DNA of 64,000 bases from Progne subis subis (Eukaryota; Chordata; Aves; Passeriformes; Hirundinidae), in assembly GCA_022316685.1 (NCBI GenBank), contig JAKJHU010000829.1, positions 51,517-115,516 of the forward strand, read 5' to 3'. Under the pieces are notes generated by a model. The model saw only the letters and a program-made list of their open reading frames with translations, was not told the origin of the DNA and searched no databases. Below, in pieces: positions 32,965 to 46,533 of the stretch (position 1 is its first letter; each line of letters begins with the position of its first letter). Made by a program: the position numbers and the translations under genes.

Positions 32965-33457
32965 GTCAGTAAATATATCTTTGCTTACTGTTCACTGTCA
33001 TGATATAACAGCAGGAGTTAAATCAACGAAAGACTTAGTTTTACATATAGGCTAAGAACCTTTTCTGATATCAATAGTTTTTCAGGTGAAATTTGTGTTG
33101 TCTGATATTTGATATATTGGGTGTTGGTATATGTCAAACTGAAGCCTTGAAATGATTGTATACATATTCTATTTTTTCATTTGGATTACTAAATTTAAAG
33201 TATCTTTTCACAATATATTGTCTGGTCTGTTTAAATTGCAAGGACCATTTTTATCATACTTCTGTATTTTTTTATGGTCTGGAGCAGAACTTTGGAGGCC
33301 ATTTTCCCCACCAGTTTCATATGATTAAGTTAGAGTTTCAAATGTATGTAACAGAGACATTTAAAAAGTTTTCATTAAATAATCTATTTCAAAATCCATT
33401 GTATTTTTCTTACCTGTATGTAAATGCATTTCCATTTGTTATGTTTATTCACAATAG

Positions 33458-33612
33458 CAATCTGAGTGAAATAGAAAGTCGACTTCCAAAAGGAAAACTA
33501 ATTACTCTGTGCAAAAATGAGTCTATTCTGAAATGGATGGGTAACTGTGACCATGTGATGTACCAGGCTTTGGTGGAGATTCTCATTCCTGATGTCCTTA
33601 GACCTATTCCTA
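33458..33612 (+). CDS. RFX3: RFX3 exon D
   Basis: Acceptor TCACAATAG, donor GTAAGT. It encodes SNLSEIESRLPKGK, the LITLCKNESILKWM stretch and QALVEILIPDVLRPIP, 51 full codons. The VEILIPDVLRPIP block is nearly invariant in RFX1-3. Four residues differ from RFX3 as I recall it: Gly in LPKGK, Asn in CKNES, Gly in KWMGNCDH and Val in DHVMYQ. This is a high rate for this region. The frame and both splice sites are intact. The following intron is 26.0 kb, nearly all of it repeats. Confidence 0.92.
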
Positions 33613-34555
33613 GTAAGTTAAACGCAAATAACATTTCATAAGACTGTCTTTTGTTTTATGTGGTGAGATTTTTGTGCCTCATGTGAAACTTTTGGGAATG
33701 ATTTCAAAGTTTCTAAATGTAGTGTGTGTGTGTGTGTGTGATCTATCCTTAACTCTGTTAAATAGAAAGGTGTACTGGAGTTGATGTAAGCATTGTATTT
33801 AAAGAAAAGCAGAGTGGATGTTTCATTGTATTTAGGAAAGCCTATAGAATTTTTAAGAATATATTTTCTTATGACATATGCCTTTTTAACTGCAAATTCT
33901 AAGTTTTTATTAAAGATAAAAATGTCTTTCTTTATATACTAACTCTAGTCTAACTGACAGCTGTGAATGCACTATGGCCGTGAGCCTGAGTCCAATAATG
34001 TCAAGACAGTCTTTCTGTTGACTTTAGTAGGCTTTAGTTTAAGTTTTTAATATATAAGTTCTAGTTTTTAAGAGAAGTAAAATGTATATGCTTTGTCATT
34101 TTAATTTTGGATAAGTAAACATTATTGTATTATCAGTGTCTGCTAAAAGCTTATAAGTTTTGATACCTATTAAATCAACATAACACTATCAAACATCTTA
34201 AGACTTGTTTATTGTTCCAGTCTATTATAGTTTATTTTCTATTTCCAGTATGAAGGACTCATTGATTGATTCTAATATTATTGAAAACTGACCATTATAA
34301 GGAATAGAGCATTCTTTTCAAAGCTGATTTTATGGCATCCATCATTACTCAAGCATGGTATTTTTTTATGGCTGCTTTTGGTAGTAAATTATTTTTAATT
34401 TGTTTTCCAGGAAGGATAAATTCCTTTTAAAAACATTTATTGCATGTTTTGTTAAATCTTGAAAAGTAATTATAATTACATAAATATATATAAAATATAA
34501 TATATAATATTAAAATAAATTATAAAAGAAATATTATGAACCAACAGGGAGACAT
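33613..34555 (+). other. RFX3 intron D-E, unique 5' part
   Basis: AT-rich intron with a (GT)n run at 33722-33740 and A/T-rich text near 34480-34530. No other feature recognised. Confidence 0.55.
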
Positions 34556-35188
34556 CTGTGAAATGCCACAAAGGAATTAGGTTGTGTTCCTCTAAAAAGG
34601 TGACAAGACTGATAGGTCCACTGAAGTGCCTCTATAGCAATGCATGCAGGATGGATAACAGACAGGAAAAGATGGAAGCCTCTGTGCACCTGGAAAGCTA
34701 TGATTTAATACCATCACTGAAACTTAGTGGGACAAATCGCACAACTGAAACACTGCAATCAATGGCAATAAACTGTTCAGAAAGCACAGGCAAGAAAGAA
34801 GGGGTGGAGGGGTTGCCCCTCTATGTAAAAAAATGAAATGACTGGAGAGAGCTGTCTTTGAAAACAGGTGCTGAACGGGTTGAGACCCTCAGGGTAAAAA
34901 TAAGGGAAAAGCCAACAAAGGAACCCTCGTGGTTGGTGTTTGCTACAGGCTGCCCAATCAAGGGGAGCCTGTTGATGAAGTGTTCTTACTTCAGCTACAG
35001 GAAGCATCACACTCACAGGCTCTGATCCTCCTAGGGGACCACCCTGACATCAGCAATCTCTCTTCCCACATCTTTCAAGACCCTGAATTTCAAGGTAGGG
35101 ACTGGGAGAAAGAAGTCCCTCCCATCATGGGAGAAGATCAGGTTTGTGACCACCTGAGGAACCTGAGCATACACCAGTCCATGGGATG
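34556..35188 (+). mobile_element. CR1 LINE fragment 1 (endonuclease)
   Basis: Broken plus-strand frames give the N-terminal part of the CR1 endonuclease (SNACRMDNRQEKMEA near 34640, VVGVCYRLPNQGE near 34935, LILLGDHPDISN near 35025). A second endonuclease start follows at 35200, so this is a separate copy. Confidence 0.75.
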
Positions 35189-36712
35189 ACAGGGGGAGCT
35201 AGAAGTCATTGTGCAGCAGGAAAACTATGACAGTTGTCATCACAGAAACATGGTGGGATGACTCACATGACTGGAGTGCTGCAATTGATGGCTGTAAACG
35301 CTTCAGAAGGGACAGGCCAGGGGGGAGAGATGGTAGGGTAGTCCTGTATGTTAGGGACTGTCTCAGTTGTCTGGAGCTTAATGGTGGTGTCTATATGGTT
35401 GAGTGTTTACTCAAGAATCAGGGGCAAGGCCAACAAGACAGATATGGTGGGAGTCTGTTATAGACCACTCAACCAGGATGAAGAGGCAGACAAAATATTC
35501 CATAAACAGATGAGAGAAGTCTTAATAATCACTAGCCTTTGTTCTTGTGGGAGACCAACTTATCAGATGTCTGCTGAAAATACAACACAGCAGAGAAGAA
35601 ACAGTCTAGGAGGTTCCTGGGGTGTCTACAAGAGAACTTCCTGACACAGCTGGTGAGCCAACTCAGGAAGGTGCCCTGCTGGACCTGTTGCATGTGAACA
35701 GTAATGGACTGTTGGGTGATGTCTTAGGCAAAGCAATCATGTAATGACAGTTTTTGATTCTCAGACAAGTAAGGAGGTGTGACAACAGAACTGCTACCTT
35801 GGACTTTCAGAGAGCAGACTGGCCTATTTAGGAGACTGGTTGAGAGAGTCCTTTGGGAGGCAGTCCTGAAGGACTGAGGAGTCCAGGAAGGCTGAACATT
35901 CTTCAAGAAGGAAATTCTAAAGGTGCAGGAGCAGGCTGTCCCCACATGTTGAAAGATGAGCTGGCAGGGAAGATGACTGACCTGGCTGAACAAAGAACTT
36001 TGGCTGGAACTCAGGGGAAAAAAAAGGAGAGTTTATGACCTTTGGAAGGAGGGACAGGAAACTCAGGAGGACTACAAAGATGTCATGAGTTTATGCAGGG
36101 AGAATATGAGCCAACAGTGTGCCCAGGTGACCAAGAAGGCCAAAGACATCCTAGTTTGTGTCAGAAATAGCGGGGCCAGCAGGACCAGGGAAGTGATTGT
36201 TCCCCTGTATTTGGCACTGGTGAGGCTGCACCTCGTATTGTGTTCACTTCTGGGCTTCTCACTTCAAGGAAGATATTGAGGTGCTGGAGTGTGTCCAAAA
36301 ACAGGCAATGAAGCTGGTGAAGAATCTGGAGCACAAGTCTTATGAGGAGCGGCTGAGGGAGCTGGAGTGTGGGGAAAAGGAGGCTCAGGGGAGACCTTAT
36401 GTCTCTTTACAACTACTTGAAAGGAGCTTGCAGCAAGGTGAGGGTCTCTACTCCCTAGTAACAAGTGCTAGGACAAGAGGAAATGGCCTCATGATGCACC
36501 AGGAGAGGTTTAGAGTGGATATTAGGAAAAATTTCTTCACTGAAAGGGTTGTCAAGCATTAGAGTCACCATCCCTGGAGGTATTTAAAAGATGCAGCTGT
36601 GGCACTTAGGAACATGGTTCAGTGGTGGACTTGGCAGTGCTAGGTTAAAGGTTGGACTCAATGACCTTAGAGGTCTTTTGCAACCTAAATAGTTCCATGA
36701 TTCTGTGACCTA
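35189..36712 (+). mobile_element. CR1 LINE fragment 2 (endonuclease to 3' end)
   Basis: It restarts with the endonuclease (VVITETWWDDSHDWSAAIDG near 35220, GVCYRPLNQDEE near 35450) and jumps by deletion to the C-terminal part of RT ([11 protein letters not shown] near 36335, [16 protein letters not shown] near 36515). It ends in the CR1 3' end (CAACCTAAATAGTTCCATGA, then TTCTGTGA). The central RT is missing. Confidence 0.82.
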
Positions 36713-37452
36713 ACAAGATGCATGCCAAGGTCCTGAAGGAACTGATGTAATTTCACAAGGCATTCTCCATTACATTTAAGAAGTCCTGGCAGTCAGACTG
36801 CATCGCCAGTGACTGGAAAAAGGGAAACATTGCACCCATTTTTAAAAAGTGTAAAAACAAGGATTCAGGGAATTATTGACCAGTTGACCTCACCTGTTAC
36901 CTGTAAGATCATGGAGCATGTAAAGGTAACTTCCCAGTCTTACCATTCAGGAGAATCTCTGGCAGTCACACTCCAAATGCCAGAGACTTTAACTGCTGGG
37001 ACTGAGCCTCTTCGCAGTGGCGGCTCCAGTGAGCTGAAGGGAGCCCCTGCACTCCCCATTCACAGGCAGTCAGATCAGGTTTCCTTACTGGTTCGACCCC
37101 AGGTTTCCCATAGCAGAGTCTCAGATGTCTTGTTCCATAAAGCAATTTATTCACTGTGCAGCAACACAGAAACAGCCTGAGCTGGTGCCACCGAGAAGTC
37201 TCGTGAATCGTCAGACTGGGTAGTTTCCATAACAGAGCAGATCCTCCTGGAAGCTACATCGATGACAGGGGGATCATTAAACACAGCTAACATGGCTTCA
37301 CCAAGGACAAATTGTGTCTGACTAATCTAGCAGCCTTGTATGATGGAGTGACTGCATTAGTGGAAAAGGGGAGAGCTACAGATGTCATCTACCTGGACTT
37401 ATGCAAGGCCTTTGATACAGTCCCCCAAAATATTCTGGCCACTGTTAGATGG
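36713..37452 (+). mobile_element. CR1 LINE RT fragment with an LTR-like insert
   Basis: CR1 text on either side (FLKSVKTRIQGIIDQLTSPV near 36830, and the RT start [17 protein letters not shown] frame near 37390) surrounds a non-CR1 stretch at about 36930-37245. That stretch contains GCAATTTATTCACTG (AATAAA on the minus strand) and could be a piece of LTR. Its borders are not resolved. Confidence 0.6.
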
Positions 37453-37965
37453 TGTTGTGATCTAACCCCAGCTGGCAAATAAATACCACACAGACGCTCC
37501 CTCCCCCACTAGTTGCATGGGAAATCAGAAAAAAAAAAAAGTAAAACTTATGGGTTGCGATAAGAACAGTTTAAAATTTGAAACAAATTAAAATACAATA
37601 ATAATATTGTTAATGATGATACTAAAAATAATAATAATTGTAATGAAAAGGAGAGGGAGAGAGAAGTAAATCGCAAGAAATACAAGTGATGCACAATACA
37701 ATTGCTCTCCACCTGCTGACCAATGCCCAGCCTGTCCTCGAGCAGTGATTGATCACTTACAGCTAACTCCCCCCAGTTTATATCCTGGGCATGATGTTCT
37801 ATGGTGTGGAATATCCATTTGGCTAGTTCAGGTCTCCTGTCTCAGTCATGCTCCCTCCCAGCTTTTTGTGTACCTCACTAGCAGAGCATGAGATACTGAA
37901 AAGTCCTTGACTTAGGGTAAGCTCTACTTGGGAAAAACCAAAACATCTGTGTGTTATCAATATTA
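37453..37965 (-). mobile_element. Partial LTR of class III type
   Basis: Begins TGTTGTGATCTAACCCCAGC exactly where CR1 RT text breaks off (GTTAGATGG). It carries GTTTATATCCTGGGC near 37780, a TATA-like box on the minus strand. At about 37965 it stops at a reversed CR1 tail, with no CA end and no TSD, so it is truncated. Confidence 0.6.
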
Positions 37966-37969
37966 TAAA

Positions 37970-38840
37970 AGAATCACTGAATCATTTAGGTTGGAAAAGA
38001 CCTCTAAGATTGAGTCCAACCTTTAACTAATCACCACCTGGTCAACTACACCACAGCACTGTCACATCCAGTTGTTTTTTGAATACCTCCAGGGATGGTG
38101 ACTCCATCATCTCCCTGGGCAGTCCATTCCAATGTTTAACAACCCTTTCTGTGAAGAAATTCCTCCTGATGTCCAGCCTGAACCTCCCCTGGTGCAGCTT
38201 GAGGCTATGTCCTCTCATCCTGTCGCTAGTTGCCTGGGAGAAAAGGCCAAGCTCCACCTCACCACAACCTCCTTTCAGGTAGTTGTAAAGAGTGATAAGA
38301 TGTCTCCTGATCCTCCTTTTCTCCAGGCTAAACAACCTCAGCTCCCTCAGTCACTCCTCATATGACTTACTCTCTAGACCCTTCACCAGCTTCCTTGTCC
38401 TTCTATGGACTTGCTCCAGCACCTCAATGTCCTTCCTGTAGTGAGGGATCCAGAACTGGACATGGTACTCAAGGTATGGCCCCACCAGTGCCCAGTAGAG
38501 AGGGACAATTACTTCCCTGGTCCTGCTGGCCACACTATTTCTGATACATGGCCTTCTTGGCCTTCTGGGCAAACTGATGGCTCATGTTCAGCTGGCAGTT
38601 GACTAACACCTCCAGGTCCTTTTGTCAGGCAGCTTTCCAGTCACTCTTCCTCAAGCCTGTAGCATTGCATGGGGTTGTTGTGACCCAGGTGCAGGACCTG
38701 GCACTTGGCCTTGCTGAACCTCATACAAATCACCTCAGTCCATCAATTCAGCCTGTCCAGACCCCTCTTTGTAGGGGTGATCTGCTCCAAAACATTCCAC
38801 CTTGGGTGGATCCCATCAAGTCCCATAGACATGTATATGT
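37970..38840 (-). mobile_element. CR1 LINE 3' part
   Basis: Minus-strand frame 38042-38335 reads the CR1 C-terminus well ([20 protein letters not shown] near 38330, [20 protein letters not shown] near 38160). More upstream RT text lies at 38351-38572 ([20 protein letters not shown]). The 3' end (GAATCACTGAATCATTTAGG on +) is at 37970. Confidence 0.88.
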
Positions 38841-38879
38841 CTAACTGATATAGCAGGTAGTGCTATATTTGCTAGGTGG

Positions 38880-39420
38880 AATGAGTCCCACAACTGGAGT
38901 GCTGGGATGGAGAGCTACAGGCTGTTTAGAAAGGATAGGCAGGGCAGGTGAGGTGGAGATGTGGCACTATACATAAGGAAGAGGTTTGATTGTACAGCCC
39001 TTACAGTTGGCATTGATGTGGTAGAGAGCCTCTGAGTGAGACTTAAGGGGATGGAAAACAGAGCTATTATAGTGGGTGTTTATTACTGATCGCCCAGCCC
39101 AGATGTAAGCAGTGATGAGTTATTCTGTAAGCAGTTAGGAGAAATCTCTGGATCAGTAGCCCATGTCCTTATGAGAGATTCCAACTTCTCAGACATCACC
39201 TGGGAAAATCACCCTGCTGTGACGAGCAGGCCTTGGGACGTCTTGAAGTCTGTGGGAGGCAACTTCTCGTCACAAGTACTCTATGAGCCAACTAGGAAAG
39301 ATGCCCTCCTAGACTTGTTTGTAACTAGGGAAGGACTCTTGGGAGATGTGATGGTTGGTGGCTGTCTTGCCCACAGTGATCAACAGTTGGACTCAATGAT
39401 CTTAATGATTCTATGGTCAT
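38880..39420 (+). mobile_element. CR1 LINE fragment (endonuclease)
   Basis: Plus-strand frames: MRDSNFSDITWENHPAV near 39175 and LYEPTRKDALLDLFVTREGL near 39285. The block ends LAHSDQ, typical of the CR1 endonuclease C-terminus, before a short CR1 3'-end-like piece. Confidence 0.8.
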
Positions 39421-39639
39421 GGAACGTTTGAGTTTAAAATTTTCAGTGTAGTGAGAAAAAAAATCAGCAGAGTTGGTACACTGGACTTTAGGAAAGCAAA
39501 CAAAGCTATTAAGGGAGATACATAGCCGAGTACCCTGGGAATCTGCTTTGAGGGCTTAGGGACCCACAAGTTCTGGTCAGTTTTGAAAGGTATTTAAAAG
39601 ACATATAGGTGTGGTGCTTAGGGACATGGTTATTTGCTT

Positions 39640-41660
39640 TCTTCTAGCCCTCATGAACTTTCCCTGATCACCATGACCATTCAAAGATAATTGAGAGTGG
39701 CTTCACAGTGAAATCAGCCAGCTCCCTCAGCACTCATGGGTGCATCTGATCAGGTCCAGGGACTTATGTCTCTCCAATTTTTAAAATGTTTCCCTAACTG
39801 GGTTGTCCTCTATTGAGGAGAACTCTTCCTTGCTTCAGACTTTTCCTCTGGTCTCAGAGGCTTCAGATTCCTGAAGGTAGTCCTTACCAGTAAACTTAAG
39901 TTAAGAAGGCATCCTGTACCTCAGCCTTTGTCCTTAGGTTCCCTGCCCTCATTCAGCACTAGGCCCACGTTGTCTCTGGTCTTCATTTTTTCTGCTGATG
40001 TACCTGTAAAAACCCTTAATGTTGTTCTTCGGTTTCAACTCCAGGTATTTCTGCACACTTGGACAGTGTCTCTGCATTCCTTCTGGGTCACTTGCCCCTT
40101 TTTGCAGTTCCTATGTCCTTCCTTTTCATGTTTGAGTTTAGTCATGAGCTCCTTGTTCATCCACGCAGACCTGTCACCTTTGCTTGATTTCCTGCTCATT
40201 GTGATGGACCATTCTTGACCTTGGAGGAGGTGATCCTTGAATATCAAACAGGTCTCCTAGATCCAGAGTGCTCTCCAGGACTGTCTCTCATGGAATTCCT
40301 TCAAGCAGGTCTCTGCACAAGCCAAAGTCTGCTCTCCTTAAATTTGGAGTTGTTATCCTGCCATTTGCCTTTTTCCATCCTCTCAGTATACTCAACTCCA
40401 CTATCTCATGGTCAATGCAGCTCAGACTCACCCCAAGCTTCACATCACCAACAGTTTGTAAGAATTGTAAGAAAAGTTTTCTTGTTTGTAAGAATTTGGT
40501 CCAGCAGTGTCTCCTTTTCAGCCCTGTTTTGCCAATTACAAGCTCTCTCTTTTTCATAACACCCTGCTTACCAACTCATTCCAGTACTCCTTCACTTGAC
40601 TGTGGGTTGTCATCTCCCTCCCCCGTTATTTCTAGTTTAAAGTTCTCCTCACCAGGTTGGCCAGCCTGTTGGTAAAGATGGTTTTGCCCCACTTGGTCAG
40701 GTGGATCCCATCTCTAATAGTCTTCAAAGAAGGGTCCCCATAGTCATAAAATACAAATACTGATTGTCATTGCCAGCTGGGCAACCAACTGTTGACCCAC
40801 AGGATACTTCCATTCCCCCTCAAGCTCTTGCTTTTCACTGGAAAGACCAATGAGAAAACTACCTGGGCCCCCATACCCTTGACCATTGCCCCTAGATGCA
40901 TGTAATCACTTGATATGCTCCAGGTCTCTTCTGGCAGTATTGGTGCCCACGTGATTTGCAAGGAGTAATAATCCGAGCGTCAGACAAACCTTGTCAGTAT
41001 CGCCACAGCATCTCAGATCCAACCCCCAGCAAGCAGTAAATCTTCCAACACAGCAGGTCAGGTTGGCAGATGTGGGCCCCAATCCCCATAGCATGGAGTC
41101 TCTCATTATTATCAGTTATCATGCCTTTCTGGTGCTGCTGTATGGCTCAGGCTTAACTAGCTCTTGGACAGAGTTCCCAGACCCTCATCTGCTGTGAGGG
41201 TACTGCATCTGTTCTTTGAGATATGCAGGTGAAACAGGAGCTTTCTTTGTGTTTCCAGAAGTCACAGGCTTCCAGCCTTTGCCATTTCCTAATCCAATTA
41301 GCACAGACCACCCAATCCTTCTTCAATACAGCTGAGACTTCAGGCTGCAGGGTCTTAAAAAAGATCCAGTAGATCTCTTTCTCACCTTCTCTGATACTGT
41401 ACAGTCTGCTGACCTCTTCCTGCACTTCCTTGGCAACACAGGTCCTGTTCCACTGCACACCTTCTGCAGGCAAGGAAACTGCCCCTCTCTGCCTCAGCCT
41501 CAGCCTCAGCAAGAGACCCCAAGCACTTGCTGTACTCTGAGCTGCATCTTCCCTCAGAAGTTCAGTCTGGATTGAGGCCTCTGACGTTATAGGGATTATT
41601 GCTCTGATGGCTGGAGGTGGTACTCTGTGATGCATTAACACCATTGCTGAGGACATGAAT
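39640..41660 (-). mobile_element. CR1 LINE, ORF1 to start of ORF2
   Basis: Minus-strand reading from 41650 down: a 5' part, ORF1 with an esterase-like stretch (HLGAMVKGMGAQVVFSLVFP near 40880), then ORF2 pieces after the endonuclease (VELSILRGWKKANGRITT near 40385, WMNKELMTKLKHEKEGH near 40155). Frames are broken. The long 41153-41656 frame (167 codons) is CR1 5' sequence and not a host gene. Confidence 0.78.
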
Positions 41661-43550
41661 GCTGTTCACTTCTGACACAAATACTCTATCTGTTGTCTGC
41701 CCTGTTAGCTATGCTGTAAGAAGCAACTCAGGAAAATATTTGCAAATACTGCTTTGTAGAAATACCCCATCATAGGCAGGTTTCTTTTTTTCTGGATAAT
41801 CAGAAAGGTACCAACAGCAGCTGGCCAAAAAAAATTAAAAAAAAGGAAAATGTGTTTAATTTTGTACGGATGCAAACTGATAATTCTATTTTTGAGTTTC
41901 ATCTTTTTTTTCTTTTCCTGATTTTCAGTATTTGGGGAAACCTACTCTTTCACATGACTTCCTAATAAATATTGCCATAAAAGAAACTAATAGTGAAGAA
42001 AAGATTTGAAAAGCAAGCTCTATGTAAAATTTGGTTAATTGTAATTTTTGTGAAAACATTTCCGTGCCCACTAAATAAATGAAAAACTACTGTGTGGGGA
42101 AAAGCCAAATTTCTTTGTTTTAAAATAAGCCAAACACTTTATACTTCAGTCAGGAGTAAAATTTATTATTATCTAATGAGTCTAGCAAAAGACCAGAGCC
42201 ACTATGTATTAATGGCAATAGATACTTTCCCCTGAGAATGGCCTTTTTATCTCTTCACAAGTGACAGGATGGATAGCACCAAACTTGTTTGGGAGTTCCT
42301 CTTCCAGGCAGAGAAGTTATGTTCAAGATATTTTTCATGTTGTATCTGTCAATTTCAGCAATTACAAATACCAGAAAGACTGCAAAATCTTGTTATTTAT
42401 GTAGAAGAAATATTTCAGATTAAAAACCCAAGCTTTTTGAAGGCTTATCCAAAAATGCATGTTTTCCTTTTAACTTTTTTTGCCATATCATTTAATGTGT
42501 GTTTAGTAACACTTTGAAAATGATCTGAATTAGCTTTTTTATTATTCTGCAGTTAATAAATTAACATGAGCGAATGCTTTGTTAATTAGCAAGTGCATAC
42601 AAAGATGTTAATGTAGAAACATGTGGGTTAAATGATTGATAGTGAAAAAGAATGTTTGTTCTTTGCCTGGAAACCTCAAGAAAGAAAAAAGAAAAAGCCC
42701 ATTCTGTAGAGCTAATTCAGAAGTTTTATAAGTCCAAATTAAATTTCAGATGAGCATTTACATTTGGGGACAGTTAGATAAACCAGTTATCACTACAAAG
42801 AAAATAATGCTTTAAAATATAAAATATGTCTTTCTTTTTAAGCAAATTAGTTAACTTTGCTAGCAGAAGTTCTTATTTGCAGGATTCATCAATTACTCAA
42901 GCTGAAAAAGGGCATTTCTCATATTAGATGACTTCCATGAGCACTTAATTCTTACTCTTCCAAACACGCTGTTTTGCCTCATAAACAAAACCCACTGTTT
43001 ACTTGCACTGTTTCTTCTTAGATGTAGTAAAAAGAAATCACTTATAGATAGTAATATTTCCCTTTTCTGTTTTTTTTTTTCTTCATTATTACTGTAGCAG
43101 CATTCATTCTCCACCACCAAATTTTCACACCAGTATGAGCAATCCTACCTTGTTTGTTTAATACATTCTTATATATTCCTTATTGATACTGTAGTTGAAC
43201 ATTGCACATTGCATTTTGTTCTTCAGAACTAAAAGCAAAACATGTTGGCAATGGTTCAGGGTACTTCAAGCTTACTTGAGGAAACTGAAGTATTGCAATA
43301 ATTGCTATTTCCTGTGGGGTTTTGCTCTTTAAAAGCAAAAGCACTTAGGCAAAAATTGATGGCAGAAAATTCATGATGGAAGTTTTCAGGAGATAGGAAA
43401 CAGTTGTTATAATTATTGATGTACCTGTAGGAATGCCAAAAAGAATTTTCACTGCTGATCATGTTTTTTTTAAGGGATCTTAGGTGAAGTGGTCAATTTT
43501 TTTTTTTTTTTTTGTTAAATCAGAAACTAAATAATTGTTGCATAATATAG
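41661..43550 (+). other. RFX3 intron D-E, unique stretch
   Basis: 1.9 kb of AT-rich DNA with poly(A)/poly(T) runs (a T17 run near 43497). I see no repeat, exon or RNA gene. Confidence 0.55.
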
Positions 43551-43857
43551 AACCAAAGAATAATTCAGGTTGGGAGGGACCTCAGGAGGTCTCTAGTCCA
43601 ACCTCCTGCTCAAAGCATGGTCAATGCTGAATTCAGACTTGTTTGTTCAGGGCTTTACCCTGTCAGGTCCTGAAAACATCTAAGGATGGAAACTACATAA
43701 AGCTCTCTGGGTGACCAGCTGCACTGTTCAACTGTCTTCCTGGGTTGCTTTTGCTCTGCTTTGTTGTCCCTCTAGCAGATAGGAACAGTTCTGCTGTTCA
43801 AGTCCCTCATGAAAACTGGAGCCTGTAAACATGAAGCTTATTCCAGTTACCTGAAGG
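43551..43857 (-). mobile_element. CR1 3'-end fragment
   Basis: AATAATTCAGGTTGGGAGGG, ACCTCAGGAGGTCTCTAGTC and CAACCTCCTGCTCAAAGC mark the reversed CR1 3' end. The outer LTR of the large nest is inserted just behind it. Confidence 0.78.
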
Positions 43858-44861
43858 AGACCTGTATTGGCTTTACATGGCAAGCTTTTGGTAGAGGTGG
43901 GGGGTGCACAGATGTCTTCTATGAGAAGATACCAAAAGCTGTCCCCATGTCAGAAAGGGACACTTTCAGCTGGCTCCAAGATGAACCTGCTGCTGGCCAA
44001 AGTCTGAACCAATCAGAGACATTAGTAGCATCTCTGTGGTAGCATATTTTTAAAAAGAGTAAAAAATGCTTTACAACAGCAGCCAGGAGAGAGGAGTGAG
44101 AATATGTGAGAGAACCAACTCTGCAGACATGAAGGTCAGTAAAGAAAGAGGGGAGAATGTGCTCCAGTTGCTGGAGCAGAGATTTCGCTGCAGCCCATGG
44201 GGAAGACCATGGTGAAGCACACTGTCACCCTGCAGCCCATGGAGGATCCCACATGAAAGCAGGGTCCTGTCAGGAGCAGTGGTCCTGTGGAGAGGACCCC
44301 ATGCTAGAGCAGGTTTTCTGCTGGAATCTGTGACCTTGTGAGGAGACGAATGCTGGAATAGTCTGTTCTTGTAGCTGTAGTGGTTTCACATTCACTAGTT
44401 TCTGTTTTCCAAATTATATGTAGTGGTTTGAGTGTCTACTAGAATTATTTACTCTTTTTTCTGCTGTGAAATAGGATTAGGAGAGAAGCAAAGCAGGCTC
44501 AAAACTTAAAAGGGTATAAAGACAAGTTTATTAACAAAACTACAAGAGAGAAAAAAATTAATAAGAATCAATAAAACCTTCAAAATACTTCTTCTCTCCC
44601 CCAACAGCTTCTTTTCTTTCTCACAGACAACAAATAAAGATAAAACTTGGAACTCTAGGTCAGTTTTTCTACTTATAAAATAGTCTTTCATCAGTTCATT
44701 TAGAGAGAGAATTCTCTTTTGGTTTACCATGGAAACTTCCCACAAGAGAGGAACAGTCTTCTTGTGGCCTTTAATTCTCACAAAAGCAGTTGCCCAGGAA
44801 ATCTGCAGTTGTAAAGTCCCTCCCATATTACACAGCCTCTCACCTCTGCAATATGGGTAAT

Positions 44862-45417
44862 TGTCCTAGGTTACAATGGAAGATGTGCCCAAAGAATGTA
44901 TTCTATCACCATCTACATGAGCTGTTGAAACTAGGTTGGGCAGTGTTTCCCTTGCCCCCTCCCTCTGGACTATCTTCTGTTAATAGGCCATCAATGTCTT
45001 GCTGCATGGCTCATAGGTAACTCCCTCTGGGAGCTATCTCTGTTTAATGGGCAATCAAGGACAAGACTCATAGAATGATATCAGCCCATTGTGAGATACT
45101 CTGCCCAGGGGGAGGAGCCAAGCATTCCCACCTGGATATAATCTGGGATTTGGGACAGCACAGGCAGCCTTACCCACTGGATTCCCAGAGGACAAGAGCT
45201 ATCACACCTTTCTACGGGAACACTGCTTCAACAAGACCACTTCATATGGACTGCTACCACCACCACAGGGTATCAGGTTGTATTCTGACTCTGTCAGTGA
45301 TCTTTTGTACTATTGCATGTGTTTTATTTTATTTTATTTTACCTTTTTTTTCTCTCCTATTAAATTGGTTTTTTCTGACTTGGAGTCTCTTGCTGGTTTT
45401 GCTTTGAAGCCAGCACA
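44862..45417 (+). mobile_element. Solo LTR, TSD GTAAT/GTCAT
   Basis: 556 bp from TGTCCTAGGTTACAATGG to TTTGAAGCCAGCACA. Plus-strand TATA-type box (GGATATAATCTGGG, near 45139) and ATTAAA poly(A)-like signal (near 45357) are about 220 bases apart. The 5-bp flanks differ at one base. Confidence 0.65.
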
Positions 45418-45816
45418 GTCATGCATACTTTTGGGGTATCATTTTAAAGATCAACGGTTCCAAAAGCAAAGGTTTTTCTTCATCTCTAGGAACAGACATC
45501 TTTTCTCTTTCTAGGGGCAGATCCTCATCTTCATCTCATCTCTCTGTTCAAACCTCTCATAAAATCACAGCTACTTCAATATTTACTTAGTCCATAAAAA
45601 ATGCCTTTGCTTAGCTCTACAATTTAAATACACTCATCATCTCCCCAATGCATTTTTTCTTCACGATTTAAAGGGATATTCTAGCATATTACAGTCTATT
45701 ACCATATCTCACAAAAGACTTCCAGCCTAAAACCAACACATCTCATTTCTTCCATCTAAGATGCAACTCTTCCTTCACTGACTTTGATATCTTCATATTG
45801 TCTCTTCACATATCCC

Positions 45817-46495
45817 TGACTTATTAAAGAAATATGGGTACTGATCTAGTATCGATACCCAACTGTGACGGACAAAAACTCTCTAACAGTTTTAAGTTAG
45901 AAAGTGTATGTTTATTACAGCCGGGCAGCACACAGGATATTTCCCTAATTCACACTGCAAAATTCACAGGTAATTACAAAGCCTTTCATTTACAAAAGTG
46001 CTGAATATCCAAAATACAAATACATATTCATACCCCTGTCACCTCCCATTCCTCGCTTCGTATGCTAATTGGCAAAAAGGCTATTAAGCATGCGTACTTT
46101 GTTTCTTAAAATGAGTCGGGGGCCTCTTCTGGGGAGGGGTCACCCAAAATGAGGAAGTAAGATGAGTCTTCCTCGTCCTGACCTTTCTACCTTTTCAATG
46201 CATTCGTGACAAATGATTCCTTGGTAGACCTTACAGTTTCCTGTGTTCAATGGGTCCTTTAAGCAGGAAATCTGCAGCTATCTTATGTCCTATTTACCAC
46301 ATTTTGTTTTTCATTACAAGCACAACTACATAAACATAAACCTGAAAAGAAATGAGTTACAAGATCCGGGGTAGCTTATCTAAGATCTGGCTTCTGTTAA
46401 CTGCTAACAAAGATTACCTATCTACTTCAGCTAATTCAGCAACTTATTATCTTAACTTTCCTAAAAATCCTTAGTTCCTCAAAATTAACGTCTCA
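45817..46495 (-). repeat. ERV-C 3' LTR
   Basis: 679 bp, TGACTTATTAAAGAAATA to AAATTAACGTCTCA. AATAAA on the minus strand lies near 45912. The viral polypurine tract (complement of TTCCCCACTTCTTCTTTG) abuts its right edge at 46496-46513. Confidence 0.92.
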
Positions 46496-46533
46496 TTCCC
46501 CACTTCTTCTTTGAAATGAGTAAATTCTTTTAC

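Noticed and set aside
41153..41656. 167-codon minus-strand ORF
   Set aside because: Lies in the 5' part of a CR1 element and has no domain of its own.
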